From the NCBI GenBank assembly GCA_900550735.1, contig URTD01000079.1:1-8351 (forward strand): DNA of 8,351 nucleotides, in the 5' to 3' direction. The translations under genes and the position numbers were made by a program. Below are positions 1-6,802 of this stretch, piece by piece. How positions within the stretch are numbered: position 1 is the stretch's first letter; each line of letters begins with the position of its first letter. The notes beneath the pieces were generated by a model. The model searched no databases. It was not told where the DNA came from and saw only the letters and a program-made list of their open reading frames with translations. This DNA is from an uncultured Collinsella sp. GTDB lineage: Bacteria; Actinomycetota; Coriobacteriia; Coriobacteriales; Coriobacteriaceae.

Positions 1-337
1 CAGCCTGAGCGTCTCGAACGACGTTATTGCCGATATTGCCGGTTATGCCGCGATGACGTGCTATGGCGTTGTCGGTATGGCTGAGCAGCTCCAGGGCGCC
101 GAGAGCGTGCGCCTGCTTGCCGGTCAGCGCCTCCGCAAGGGCGTGCTTGTCTCCGCCGACGAGAACGGCCTTACGGTCGATCTTCACGTTGTGCTCGAGA
201 ACGGCGTCAACATGAAGTCCGTCTGCCACAATCTTTCGAGCTCCGTTGCCTTCACTCTGCAGGAGATCGCCCAGATCGATCCCGCCAGCCTTAAGATCGG
301 CATCCATATCGACGCGCTCAAGAGCCGTCTGAACTAG
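1..337 (+). CDS. Asp23/Gls24 (YloU-like) family protein, 5'-truncated by the window edge
   Basis: The reading frame is open from base 2 to the TAG at 335-337, so this is the 3' part of a gene whose start lies upstream; an internal ATG at 53 is not the real start. The first visible residues, SLSVSNDVIADIAGYAA, then YGVVGMAEQ and a LLAG...KGVLV stretch, are the conserved core of the Asp23/DUF322 family (YloU, AmaP partner, alkaline shock protein 23). The end, LKIGIHIDALKSRLN, matches the usual C-terminal strand. About 111 residues are visible of a family that is normally about 110-140. These small cytoplasmic proteins are linked to envelope stress, but a biochemical role is not settled. The fakA-like gene follows 27 nt later in the same frame, the yloU-yloV arrangement common in Gram-positives, suggesting co-transcription. 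Confidence 0.9.
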   Translation, partial: SLSVSNDVIADIAGYAAMTCYGVVGMAEQLQGAESVRLLAGQRLRKGVLVSADENGLTVDLHVVLENGVNMKSVCHNLSSSVAFTLQEIAQIDPASLKIGIHIDALKSRLN

Positions 338-364
338 CATCCGAAAACGGAGATTCAAATACCC

Positions 365-2026
365 ATGATTGCAAAGACCATTCGCACCTGTTTTCCGATC
401 GCTGCGGCTGCCGTTTCCGACAAGGCCGAGGAGATCAACAAGCTCAACGTCTTCCCCGTACCCGACGGCGACACCGGCACCAACATGTCGCTCACGCTCG
501 CCTCGGTGACCAAGGAGCTTTCCGCCCTTCCCGCCGATGCCGATATGGAGGCCATCGCCGGCGCCATCACCCACGGCTCCCTGATGGGTGCCCGCGGTAA
601 CTCCGGAGTCATCACCTCGCAGATTCTGCGCGGCGTGGCCGAGGGTCTTGTCTCTGCCGACGAGCCTATTACGTCCGCCAACATTGCCTTCGCCTTCCGT
701 CGTGCCGTCAAGGTTGCCTTCCAGGCTGTCCGCAAGCCCATCGAGGGCACGATCCTCACGGTCCTGCGCGATGTCTCGACCAAGGCCGATGAGTGCGAGA
801 AGAAGAAGTTCTCGGCCGAGGATGCGCTCGATGCCATCGTCGTCGAGGCGTACCAGTCCGTCGCCCGCACGCCCGACCTGCTGCCCGTTCTGAAGGAGAA
901 CGGCGTGGTCGACTCCGGCGCCTTTGGCTTTGCCATCTTCCTGGAGAACTTTGTGGCTGCAGCACTTGGCCGCAGCACCGTTGTCGAGGATTTCTCCGCC
1001 ACGTTTGATTCCGCTGGCTCTGCCCGCGACGCGGCCCTTGGTCGCGTTGAGATCGAGGCCAACGACGATTGGGAGGGCTCGGAGTTCCGCTACTGCAACG
1101 AGTTCCTGTTTAAGGCCGACGCCCCGTTTGACGAGGACGAGTGCCTTAAGTTCCTAGGCTCCATGGGCGACTGTGAGCTACTCGTGGGCGCCTATCCCGA
1201 CTACAAGATCCATGTGCACTCCAATACCCCCAACCTGGTGCTCGAGCACATGCTGCAGCTCGGTCAGATCTATGAGGTCTTTATCCACAACATGGAGATG
1301 GAGGCCCACGACCGTACCGCTAAGATCCACGAGGATCAGGAAAAGGCCGCCGAGCCCGCCAAGGCGCTGGGCTTTGTCGCCGTTGCCGCCGGTTCCGGCG
1401 AGGCCGACATCCTCAAGTCCCTTGGCGTCGACGTGGTCGTCTCCGGTGGCCAGACTATGAATCCCTCGACCGCCGACCTGCTGGGCGCGGTGGACCAGGT
1501 CAACGCGACCTCGGTCATCATCTTGCCCAACAACGGCAACATCCGCATGGCCGCTGAGGCTGCTGCCTCAGCCTGCACCGACAAGAAGGTCGCCGTCGTT
1601 CCCACCAAGACCGTCCCGCAGGCCTTCTCCGCGCTGTTCGCAGTCCTGCCCGATTCCGAGCTCGAGGATGCCGTCGCCGCCATGGTCGACGCCATCAGCG
1701 AGGTCCGCGATGGCGAGGTCACCCGCGCCGTGCGCGACTCCAGTGCCTCTGACGGTTCTCCGATTCACTCCGGTGACGTCATGGGTATCATCGCCGGCTC
1801 CATCGACGTGGTCGGCTCCGACGTGAAGCAGGTCACGCTCGACTGCATCAACCGCATGCAGGAGGAAGAGGAGGGCGACGCGCTGACGATTCTGGCCGGC
1901 GAGGAGCTGTCCGATGAGGCCTTCCAGGAGATCGTCGACGCCATCGAGGAAGCTCAGCCCGACTTGGAGATTGACGCCCATCGTGGCGAGCAGCCGCTCT
2001 ATCCCGTGATCTTCTCGATCGAGTAG
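365..2026 (+). CDS. fakA: Fatty acid kinase catalytic subunit FakA-like (YloV; DhaL/DAK2 domain)
   Basis: 553 aa, close to the roughly 550 aa of S. aureus FakA. FakA phosphorylates fatty acids presented by a FakB (DegV-type) carrier, giving acyl-phosphate for phospholipid synthesis in the cytoplasm. The N-terminal DhaL kinase domain shows LNVFPVPDGDTGTNM (residues 27-41; D34 and D36 are the expected Mg-nucleotide ligands) and HGSLMGARGNSG (70-81). A middle domain carries C244 and H283/H285 (IHVHSN), which line up with the Cys/His metal-site residues I recall for S. aureus FakA. The C-terminal domain has the family signature SGGQTMNPS (360-368) and ILPNNGNI. The ATG at 365 follows a CGGAGA ribosome binding site (348-353), and no upstream in-frame start exists after the previous stop. 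No fakB is present here, so the partner must be elsewhere. Specificity for fatty acids is inferred from the family. Confidence 0.9.
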   Translation: MIAKTIRTCFPIAAAAVSDKAEEINKLNVFPVPDGDTGTNMSLTLASVTKELSALPADADMEAIAGAITHGSLMGARGNSGVITSQILRGVAEGLVSADEPITSANIAFAFRRAVKVAFQAVRKPIEGTILTVLRDVSTKADECEKKKFSAEDALDAIVVEAYQSVARTPDLLPVLKENGVVDSGAFGFAIFLENFVAAALGRSTVVEDFSATFDSAGSARDAALGRVEIEANDDWEGSEFRYCNEFLFKADAPFDEDECLKFLGSMGDCELLVGAYPDYKIHVHSNTPNLVLEHMLQLGQIYEVFIHNMEMEAHDRTAKIHEDQEKAAEPAKALGFVAVAAGSGEADILKSLGVDVVVSGGQTMNPSTADLLGAVDQVNATSVIILPNNGNIRMAAEAAASACTDKKVAVVPTKTVPQAFSALFAVLPDSELEDAVAAMVDAISEVRDGEVTRAVRDSSASDGSPIHSGDVMGIIAGSIDVVGSDVKQVTLDCINRMQEEEEGDALTILAGEELSDEAFQEIVDAIEEAQPDLEIDAHRGEQPLYPVIFSIE

Positions 2027-2036
2027 GCATCTGCCC

Positions 2037-4208
2037 ATGTCCGAGCTCTGCTCCGTGCCGCGCGTCTCGGAGCGCTTTGCCCAGAGCAATGCGCTCGACG
2101 AGGATATCGCGCGACTCAAATATGTTTCGGGTAAACGTGAGGAGGCCCTTCGCCGTCTGGGAATTAGGACGGTGGGGGACCTCCTTCTCCATATCCCTCA
2201 TCGATACCTCGACTTTACCCGTTCGTGGTCCATCGAGATGGCGCCCATCGGTACCGTGTGCACCATCATCGCCACGGTCGACCGCATCGTCCAAAAGCAG
2301 CCGCGTCCGCGCATGCAGGTGACCGAGGTATCGCTTGTGGACGAGACGGGCGTGTTGCAGGTCGCCTTTTTCCGCCAGCCCTGGATTGCCCAGCAGCTTA
2401 AGCAGGGCGACCGCCTGGCCGTGATGGGCAAGGTCGAGTTTGCCTACGGTTTTAAGCAGATGGCCTCGCCCCACTTTGAAAAGCTCGAGGACGGGCGCGC
2501 CGCAGGCACCATTCTGCCGGTCCATTACGTGAGCGATGGCGTGAGCCAGGCGTGGATGCGCCGCATCGTAAGCGGCGCGCTCGAGGTCGTCGGCAATCCG
2601 TTCGATCCGATTCCCGCGCCGTTGCGCGCAAAGCGGAAGCTCATGAGCAATGCCCGCGCGTTGCGTTCGATCCATTTTCCATCGAGTATGGCCGAGCGCG
2701 ATATCGCGCGCGCACGGCTTGCCTACGAGGAGTGCCTCTACCTGCAGCTGGCGTTGCGTCTGCGCAACGACGGCGGCCTGGTCGATGTGGTGCCCTATGC
2801 CCACACCGCGGGCGAGCACCTGGCCGCGCTCAAGCAAGCCCTACCGTTTTCGCTGAGCGACGAGCAGGAGGCCGCGTTCCAGGATATCCTGCGCGATATG
2901 TGCGATGACGGGCGCGTGATGAACCGCCTGCTGTTGGGTGATGTCGGTACCGGTAAGACCGCCGTTGCCGCCTGCGCTGTGGCTGCCGATAGCGGCACGC
3001 AGGCCTGCGTTATGGCGCCCACGGGCGTGCTGGCGCGCCAATATGCCGATAAGACCGGCCCTCTGCTCTCGCAGGCCGGCATGTCCTGGGCGCTTCTGAC
3101 GGGTGCCACGCCGGCTGCAGAGCGCGAGCGCATCCATGCACAGCTGGAATCGGGCGAGCTTAACGTGCTCTTTGGCACCCACGCGGTGCTTTCGGATAAC
3201 GTTGCGTTCAAGCATCTATCGCTCGTGGTCATCGATGAGCAGCACCGCTTTGGTGTGGGCCAGCGCAACGCCCTGCGCGCGAAGGGCCCCGGTGCCGATC
3301 TGCTCGTTATGACGGCAACGCCCATCCCGCGTACGCTGGCGCTTTCGGTCTACGGGGATCTGGATACGAGCATCATCCGCCACCGGCCTGTTCCGGGTGC
3401 CGGTGTGACCACACACGTGCTCACCGAGTCGAGCCGCGACCTCGCCTATGGCGCCATTCGCGAGGCGCATGAAAAGGGTCAGCAGGCCTACGTGATTTGT
3501 CCGCTCGTGGAGCCGAGCGATTCGGCCGATGAGCTGGAAGACGTGCCCGGTATTGCCCGCGACGACGAGGGCCGCGTGACGGTCCCCGTGCCGCTTCACG
3601 ATACGGCAACCGAGCTCGACCGACTGCGTCTTGCGCTGCCGGGGCTTACCGTCGAGCGCCTTCACGGCCGTATGCCGGCGGGGGAGAAGGATCGGGTCAT
3701 CGATGCCTTCAAGCGTGGCGAGATTGACGTGCTCGTCTCGACTACGGTGGTCGAGGTGGGCGTCGACGTGCCCAATGCCACCGTCATGGTTATCGAGAAC
3801 GGCGAGCGCTTTGGTTTGGCTGCCTTGCACCAGCTGCGCGGTCGCGTGGGCCGTGGCAGCGTGTCGGGCACGTGCCTGGTCATGACGCACTCCAAGGGCA
3901 ACGGCGGCGCGTCGGCGGCACAAGACCGCCTGCAGTCGCTCGAAAAGACCTCGGACGGTTTTACGCTCGCCCAGATGGACCTGCGTCTGCGTCACGAGGG
4001 CGAAATCCTGGGGTACCGCCAGCACGGCGGCGTGACCTTGCGCTTTGTCGATCTGGATGCCGACGAGGAGCTGATCGAGTGGGCCCATTTGGACGCGGTC
4101 GAGCTCTTGCGGTATGCTTGCACCCTTGACTCCGTGGCGACGCGCCCCCTGCGCGATGCGGTCGCCATGCGATATCGACACATATTTAAGGAGGTCAGCG
4201 GAGGATGA
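2037..4208 (+). CDS. recG: ATP-dependent DNA helicase RecG
   Basis: 723 aa superfamily 2 helicase that remodels stalled forks and branch-migrates Holliday junctions. An N-terminal LGIRTVGDLLLHIPHRYLDF segment precedes the OB-fold wedge domain (about residues 70-160). Motor motifs are Walker A GDVGTGKT (301-308), DEQH (400-403, in DEQHRFGVGQR), MTATPIPRTLAL (from 425) and QLRGRVGRG (599-607). The C-terminal segment reads DLRLRHEGEILGYRQHG (RHEGE at 652-656), resembling actinobacterial RecG rather than the RGPGE...TRQSG of proteobacteria and Firmicutes. It is slightly longer than the usual 670-700 aa, partly from extra residues after CPLVEPSDS, before LHGRM. The usual LPPGR after motif III is replaced by HRPVPGAG. 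The ATG at 2037 has only a weak ribosome binding site, 10 nt after the fakA stop, suggesting translational coupling; a GTG at 2055 is a less likely start. Confidence 0.96.
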   Translation: MSELCSVPRVSERFAQSNALDEDIARLKYVSGKREEALRRLGIRTVGDLLLHIPHRYLDFTRSWSIEMAPIGTVCTIIATVDRIVQKQPRPRMQVTEVSLVDETGVLQVAFFRQPWIAQQLKQGDRLAVMGKVEFAYGFKQMASPHFEKLEDGRAAGTILPVHYVSDGVSQAWMRRIVSGALEVVGNPFDPIPAPLRAKRKLMSNARALRSIHFPSSMAERDIARARLAYEECLYLQLALRLRNDGGLVDVVPYAHTAGEHLAALKQALPFSLSDEQEAAFQDILRDMCDDGRVMNRLLLGDVGTGKTAVAACAVAADSGTQACVMAPTGVLARQYADKTGPLLSQAGMSWALLTGATPAAERERIHAQLESGELNVLFGTHAVLSDNVAFKHLSLVVIDEQHRFGVGQRNALRAKGPGADLLVMTATPIPRTLALSVYGDLDTSIIRHRPVPGAGVTTHVLTESSRDLAYGAIREAHEKGQQAYVICPLVEPSDSADELEDVPGIARDDEGRVTVPVPLHDTATELDRLRLALPGLTVERLHGRMPAGEKDRVIDAFKRGEIDVLVSTTVVEVGVDVPNATVMVIENGERFGLAALHQLRGRVGRGSVSGTCLVMTHSKGNGGASAAQDRLQSLEKTSDGFTLAQMDLRLRHEGEILGYRQHGGVTLRFVDLDADEELIEWAHLDAVELLRYACTLDSVATRPLRDAVAMRYRHIFKEVSGG
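4188..4195 (+). promoter_or_regulatory. Strong Shine-Dalgarno of rsmD, inside the recG 3' end
   Basis: AAGGAGGT is a full-length anti-SD match, 9 nt before the rsmD ATG at 4205. It lies within the last codons of recG and supports the ATGA-overlap start over later alternatives. Confidence 0.85.
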
Positions 4209-4861
4209 GAATCATCGGCGGCGAATGGCGCGGTCGTAAGATCGAGGAGCCCCGTGGTCGCGATGTCACCCGCCCCACGACTGATCGCGTACGTGAGGCG
4301 TGCGCATCTATGGTCATGTCGGCATTCGACTTCGATCTGGACGAGGTTCGTGTGCTGGACGCCTTTGGCGGCTCCGGCGCCTTAGGGTTAGAGATGCTCT
4401 CTCGTGGGGCCCGCTCGCTCACGACGTTTGAGATCGATCGCAACGCCGCGCGGCTCATTACCAAGAATATCGAGTCGCTCTGCCGTGACCGTTCACGTTG
4501 GCGTGTGGTCACGGGCGACATGCTGGTGAGTGCCTCGCGCGGTCGTGTGCCGGGCGGCCCCTTTGATCTGGTCCTGCTCGACCCGCCCTATGCTTTTGGT
4601 GCCGAGCCGGTCGAGGAACTGCTGCAGAACCTGGCTCAGCAGGGTCTGTTTGCACCTGGCGCTTTTGCCCTGTTTGAGCATGCCGCCGCCGATGCGGGCG
4701 CGCATCCGGTAGGCTTTGAGACTGTACGTGAGAAGCGCTACGGCATTACCTCGGTCGACCTGCTTCGTTGGGTCGGCGATGACGATGGTGAGGGCGATAG
4801 CGCCGGCACCGATACCGACAACAACGATGCCGCGACGTTTCAGGAGGACGCCCATGAATGA
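4205..4861 (+). CDS. rsmD: 16S rRNA (guanine(966)-N(2))-methyltransferase RsmD
   Basis: SAM-dependent methyltransferase that makes m2G966 in 16S rRNA during 30S assembly. The N-terminus MRIIGGEWRGRKI followed by TRPTTDRVREA is the RsmD signature. The SAM-binding glycine motif is VLDAFGGSGALGLEMLSRGA, and the catalytic DPPY is at residues 126-129. The core ends near YGITSVDLLRWV (about residue 190), where most family members stop (about 180-200 aa). The remaining 28 residues form a low-complexity acidic tail with 11 Asp/Glu and no Lys or Arg. The start overlaps the recG stop as ATGA, and the 3' end overlaps coaD by 8 nt; rsmD-coaD pairing is a widespread operon. The tail-coding DNA also holds the coaD ribosome binding site. 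Confidence 0.95.
   Translation: MRIIGGEWRGRKIEEPRGRDVTRPTTDRVREACASMVMSAFDFDLDEVRVLDAFGGSGALGLEMLSRGARSLTTFEIDRNAARLITKNIESLCRDRSRWRVVTGDMLVSASRGRVPGGPFDLVLLDPPYAFGAEPVEELLQNLAQQGLFAPGAFALFEHAAADAGAHPVGFETVREKRYGITSVDLLRWVGDDDGEGDSAGTDTDNNDAATFQEDAHE
4842..4847 (+). promoter_or_regulatory. Shine-Dalgarno that fixes the coaD start
   Basis: AGGAGG lies 6 nt before the ATG at 4854. The coaD frame stays open upstream to an ATG at 4716, but this site and the alignment of the first CoaD strand (VIVPGTFDPITFGH) place the true start at 4854. Confidence 0.85.
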
Positions 4862-5351
4862 CACCATCAACCGCGTGATCGTCCCGGGCACCTTCGATCC
4901 CATCACGTTTGGGCATATCGATGTGATCCGCCGTGCCCGCCGCATCTTTCCCAGCGTGATCGTCGCTGTTGCCGAGTCGCAAGGTAAAAACGGTGTAGGT
5001 ACCACGTTTATGCTCGATGAGCGCGTGGCGCTGGCCCGCGAGGCGCTCGGTAATATCGACGGCGTCGAAGTCCTGCCCTTTACCGGCCTCTTGGTCGACT
5101 TCGCTCGTGAGCAGGGGGCGGGAGCCGTGGTCAAGGGCCTGCGCGCCATGACCGACTTTGAGTATGAGCTGCAGCAGGCCGACCTCAATTATCGCTTGGA
5201 TAGCGAGCTGGAGTCCATCTTTGTCATGAGTGCTCCGCAGTACGGTTACATCTCGAGCTCGGTCGTTCGCCAGATCGCCTCGCTCGGCAGCGATGTATCG
5301 ACGTTTGTCCCGTCCAACGTGGTCGAAGCGCTTAAACATCGCTTTTCGTGA
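4854..5351 (+). CDS. coaD: Phosphopantetheine adenylyltransferase CoaD
   Basis: 165 aa, the normal length for bacterial PPAT. It transfers AMP from ATP to 4'-phosphopantetheine, giving dephospho-CoA, the penultimate step of CoA synthesis. Motifs are PGTFDPITFGHIDVI (residues 11-25, with the T/HxGH nucleotidyl-transfer motif as T18-x-G20-H21), KGLRAMTDFEYELQ in the substrate-binding middle, and ISSSVVR (133-139) near the C-terminus, followed by the usual DVSTFVP segment. It overlaps the rsmD stop by 8 nt and is probably translationally coupled to it. The product feeds the pantetheine arm of the acyl carrier protein encoded downstream. The ORF can be extended upstream to 4716, but that part reads through rsmD in another frame and has no CoaD homology. 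Confidence 0.96.
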   Translation: MNDTINRVIVPGTFDPITFGHIDVIRRARRIFPSVIVAVAESQGKNGVGTTFMLDERVALAREALGNIDGVEVLPFTGLLVDFAREQGAGAVVKGLRAMTDFEYELQQADLNYRLDSELESIFVMSAPQYGYISSSVVRQIASLGSDVSTFVPSNVVEALKHRFS

Positions 5352-5375
5352 CGTTTCTTATTGCCTGGTGGCATG

Positions 5376-5384
5376 TGGTAAACT
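5376..5384 (+). promoter_or_regulatory. Candidate extended -10 promoter before the SepIVA-like gene
   Basis: TGG followed by TAAACT has the TGn-10 form of an extended sigma-A promoter. Upstream, TTCTTA (5355-5360) with an 18-nt spacer is a poor -35. Transcription would begin near 5391, about 30 nt before the ATG at 5420. The 68-nt gap after coaD is the first sizeable intergenic space in the block, which fits a new or additional promoter. Prediction only. Confidence 0.4.
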
Positions 5385-5419
5385 AGCACGATGATATGTT
5401 ACCTATGAAAGGAGACCGG

Positions 5420-5917
5420 ATGCCGGGCGAGAATTTTCCTGGCGATAGGATCGTCAGCTTGGTCGATGAGCTCGAAGGGCTGATCGAGGAAGCCAAGCCG
5501 CCTTTCGGCAAGAACGCTCAGTTCAAGGTCATCGACGCCGACGTGTTCTTCAACATCCTCGACGAGATCCGCATGAGCTATCCTGAGGAGTGGCAGAAGT
5601 CCCGCCGTATCCTTAAGGAGCGCGAGGAGCTTATGGCTTCCGCCGCCGCCCAGGCCGATTCCATCATCGCCGACGCTCAGCAGCAGGCCCTCACCATTGC
5701 CGGTGAGCAGGAGATCGTCCGCCTTGCGCAGCAGCAGGCTGACGACATCCGCGATCGTGCCCAGCAGTACGAGCGGGAGACGCGTTATGCTGCCGAGGAC
5801 TACGCAGAGCAGGTCTTTACGCACCTGGAGGAGAACCTCAAGAGCCTGACCGGCACCGTTACCCGTTGCCGTCAGCAGCTCAACGAGGGTGCCGCCCAAC
5901 AGAATGGTCAGTGGTAA
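5420..5917 (+). CDS. SepIVA/DivIVA-like coiled-coil protein (often labelled 'ATPase' in related genomes)
   Basis: 165 aa, soluble, with no signal peptide or membrane segment. The N-terminal part (about residues 10-60: VDELEGLIEEAK, then DADVFFNILDEIRMSYPEE) resembles the start of mycobacterial SepIVA, a DivIVA-like division and septation factor. Residues about 61-130 are Ala/Gln/Glu-rich with heptad-like spacing, predicting a coiled coil. The end (LEENLKSLTGTVTRCRQQL) resembles the SepIVA C-terminus. SepIVA of M. tuberculosis is about 245 aa, so this version has a much shorter central coil. The gene also precedes yceD as sepIVA does in mycobacteria. The start at 5420 is chosen because AAAGGAGA (5408-5415) sits at proper distance; an in-frame ATG at 5396 precedes that site and is unlikely. 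I see no nucleotide-binding motif, so 'ATPase' is unsupported. Function in division is inferred. Confidence 0.75.
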   Translation: MPGENFPGDRIVSLVDELEGLIEEAKPPFGKNAQFKVIDADVFFNILDEIRMSYPEEWQKSRRILKEREELMASAAAQADSIIADAQQQALTIAGEQEIVRLAQQQADDIRDRAQQYERETRYAAEDYAEQVFTHLEENLKSLTGTVTRCRQQLNEGAAQQNGQW

Positions 5918-6471
5918 TGGCTGAGTTCCCGAGCGTTACCGTCGATCTTTCCGAGCAGCTCGAGTTTCCTGGAGATTCGTATCCGCTGACCGGTAAGGTC
6001 GATGTCGCCACCTACACGGTGGGCGAGAAGGAGTACCAGCTTCAGGACGGCATCGACTACGACGTTGTCTTTACCAATGCCGGTACCGGTGTCTTGCTCA
6101 CGGGCATGGTCCGTGCGCACGCCACCGGCGAGTGCGACCGTTGCCTGGAGCCCGCCTCGTTTGATATCGCCGGCGAGATCGAGGAGTTCTACCTCTTTGA
6201 GGAGCCCGAGGATCCCGAGGCCTACGAGGATGGCTACGAGCTCCTGGGTGAGGACCGCATCGTCGATCTGGGCGAGCCCATCAATGACGCGGTCGTTATG
6301 GACACGCCGTTTGTGGTGCTTTGCAAGCCCGATTGTCGCGGTTTGTGCCCCACTTGCGGTTGCAACCTCAACGTCGAGCAATGCGATTGCGCCACCCAGG
6401 CAGAGGCAGAATGGGCCGCTGCCACGGAAAATCCATTTGCAGCATTGAAGAATCTCAAGCTCGATGAGTAA
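5917..6471 (+). CDS. yceD: YceD/DUF177 family protein
   Basis: 184 aa. DUF177 proteins are widely encoded next to rpmF; E. coli YceD and plant DUF177 proteins are linked to 23S rRNA accumulation or processing, so a role in 50S assembly is likely but the mechanism is unclear. The sequence shows the family cysteines: C73DRC76 in the GECDRC motif, then C136, C140, C144, C147, C149, C156 and C158 in LCKPDCRGLCPTCGCNLN and the CDC that follows, and the terminal ENPFAALKNLK. A strongly acidic segment (FEEPEDPEAYEDGYE) lies in the middle. The ATG at 5917 overlaps the preceding TAA by one base (TAATG) with no good ribosome binding site nearby, which suggests termination-reinitiation after the SepIVA-like gene. 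An in-frame GTG at 5911 is a possible alternative start. Confidence 0.92.
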   Translation: MAEFPSVTVDLSEQLEFPGDSYPLTGKVDVATYTVGEKEYQLQDGIDYDVVFTNAGTGVLLTGMVRAHATGECDRCLEPASFDIAGEIEEFYLFEEPEDPEAYEDGYELLGEDRIVDLGEPINDAVVMDTPFVVLCKPDCRGLCPTCGCNLNVEQCDCATQAEAEWAAATENPFAALKNLKLDE

Positions 6472-6476
6472 AACTG

Positions 6477-6485
6477 TGGTAGTAT
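6477..6485 (+). promoter_or_regulatory. Candidate extended -10 promoter of rpmF
   Basis: TGG followed by TAGTAT forms a TGn-extended -10 element within the 64-nt gap between yceD and rpmF. No convincing -35 is seen 16-18 nt upstream. A start near 6492 would give a leader of about 45 nt. The surrounding bases (TGTGGTA) are shared with the candidate promoter at 5376. Prediction only. Confidence 0.45.
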
Positions 6486-6535
6486 CGCTACTTGCGCGTA
6501 ATCGCCACACTGGATAGTTCATAAGGAAGGTCACT

Positions 6536-6715
6536 ATGCCCGTACCTAAACAAAAGCAGGGTCGTATCCGCACTCACACCCGTCGTTCCGCCAACATGAA
6601 GATCTCGGCTGCGGCTCAGTCCACGTGCCCCCGTTGCGGCGCTGTCAAGCTTCCGCACCACGTGTGCCCCAGCTGCGGTTTCTACAAGGACCGCGAGGTT
6701 ATCGTTACCGAGTAA
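6536..6715 (+). CDS. rpmF: 50S ribosomal protein L32 (bL32), zinc-ribbon form
   Basis: 59 aa protein starting MPVPKQKQGRIRTHTRRS, the conserved L32 N-terminus that threads into the 50S subunit. Two CxxC pairs (C31-x2-C34 and C44-x2-C47) make this the zinc-binding (C+) form. bL32 lies near the peptidyl transferase region of the large subunit. The ATG at 6536 follows AAGGAAGG (6523-6530) at good spacing. The neighbour order yceD-rpmF-plsX is one of the most conserved in bacteria. A separate candidate promoter directly upstream and a terminator hairpin downstream suggest that rpmF can be transcribed as its own unit as well as by read-through. Confidence 0.97.
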   Translation: MPVPKQKQGRIRTHTRRSANMKISAAAQSTCPRCGAVKLPHHVCPSCGFYKDREVIVTE

Positions 6716-6718
6716 CGG

Positions 6719-6724
6719 TATACT
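6719..6724 (+). promoter_or_regulatory. Weak -10-like hexamer after rpmF
   Basis: TATACT begins 4 nt after the rpmF stop, 79 nt before the plsX ATG. It matches the -10 consensus at five of six positions but has no TGn extension and no good -35. If active, its transcript would start near 6731 and run directly into the terminator-like hairpin upstream of plsX. Low certainty. Confidence 0.25.
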
Positions 6725-6755
6725 CTGGATGCGATGCCGTTCCAAATGGAACCAC

Positions 6756-6785
6756 AATGGCCGGCTCAATGAGTCGGCCATTTTT
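6756..6785 (+). terminator. Intrinsic terminator hairpin between rpmF and plsX
   Basis: The left arm AATGGCCGGCTC (6756-6767) pairs with GAGTCGGCCATT (6771-6782) around a 3-nt loop AAT: 12 base pairs including one G-T wobble. Five T's (6781-6785) follow, the first two inside the stem. This is a textbook rho-independent terminator. It ends only about 5 nt before the plsX Shine-Dalgarno (AAGGAG, 6790-6795), so it could stop the rpmF transcript or act as an attenuator for plsX. A smaller hairpin, GTTCC-AAAT-GGAAC (6739-6752), lies just upstream. Confidence 0.8.
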
Positions 6786-6802
6786 ATATAAGGAGCTTGT
6801 AT

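Noticed and set aside
355..1062. Antisense ORF (235 codons) opposite fakA
   Set aside because: Ser/Ala/Arg-rich low-complexity translation with no ribosome binding site or homology; a shadow of fakA.
1848..2837. Long antisense ORF (329 codons) across the fakA end and recG start
   Set aside because: It lies opposite two clearly conserved genes, has no recognisable domain, and such open antisense frames are expected in GC-rich coding DNA.
3216..4181. Long antisense ORF (321 codons) opposite the recG 3' half
   Set aside because: Same reason: it mirrors the third-position GC pattern of recG, and its protein is His/Arg/Gly-rich with no family motif.
4716..4853. N-terminal extension of CoaD to the ATG at 4716
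   Set aside because: It would overlap rsmD by nearly 150 nt, has no CoaD similarity, and the AGGAGG at 4842 fixes the start at 4854.
5362..5373. Terminator after coaD (TGCC-TGGT-GGCA)
   Set aside because: The stem is only 4 bp and is not followed by a T-tract.
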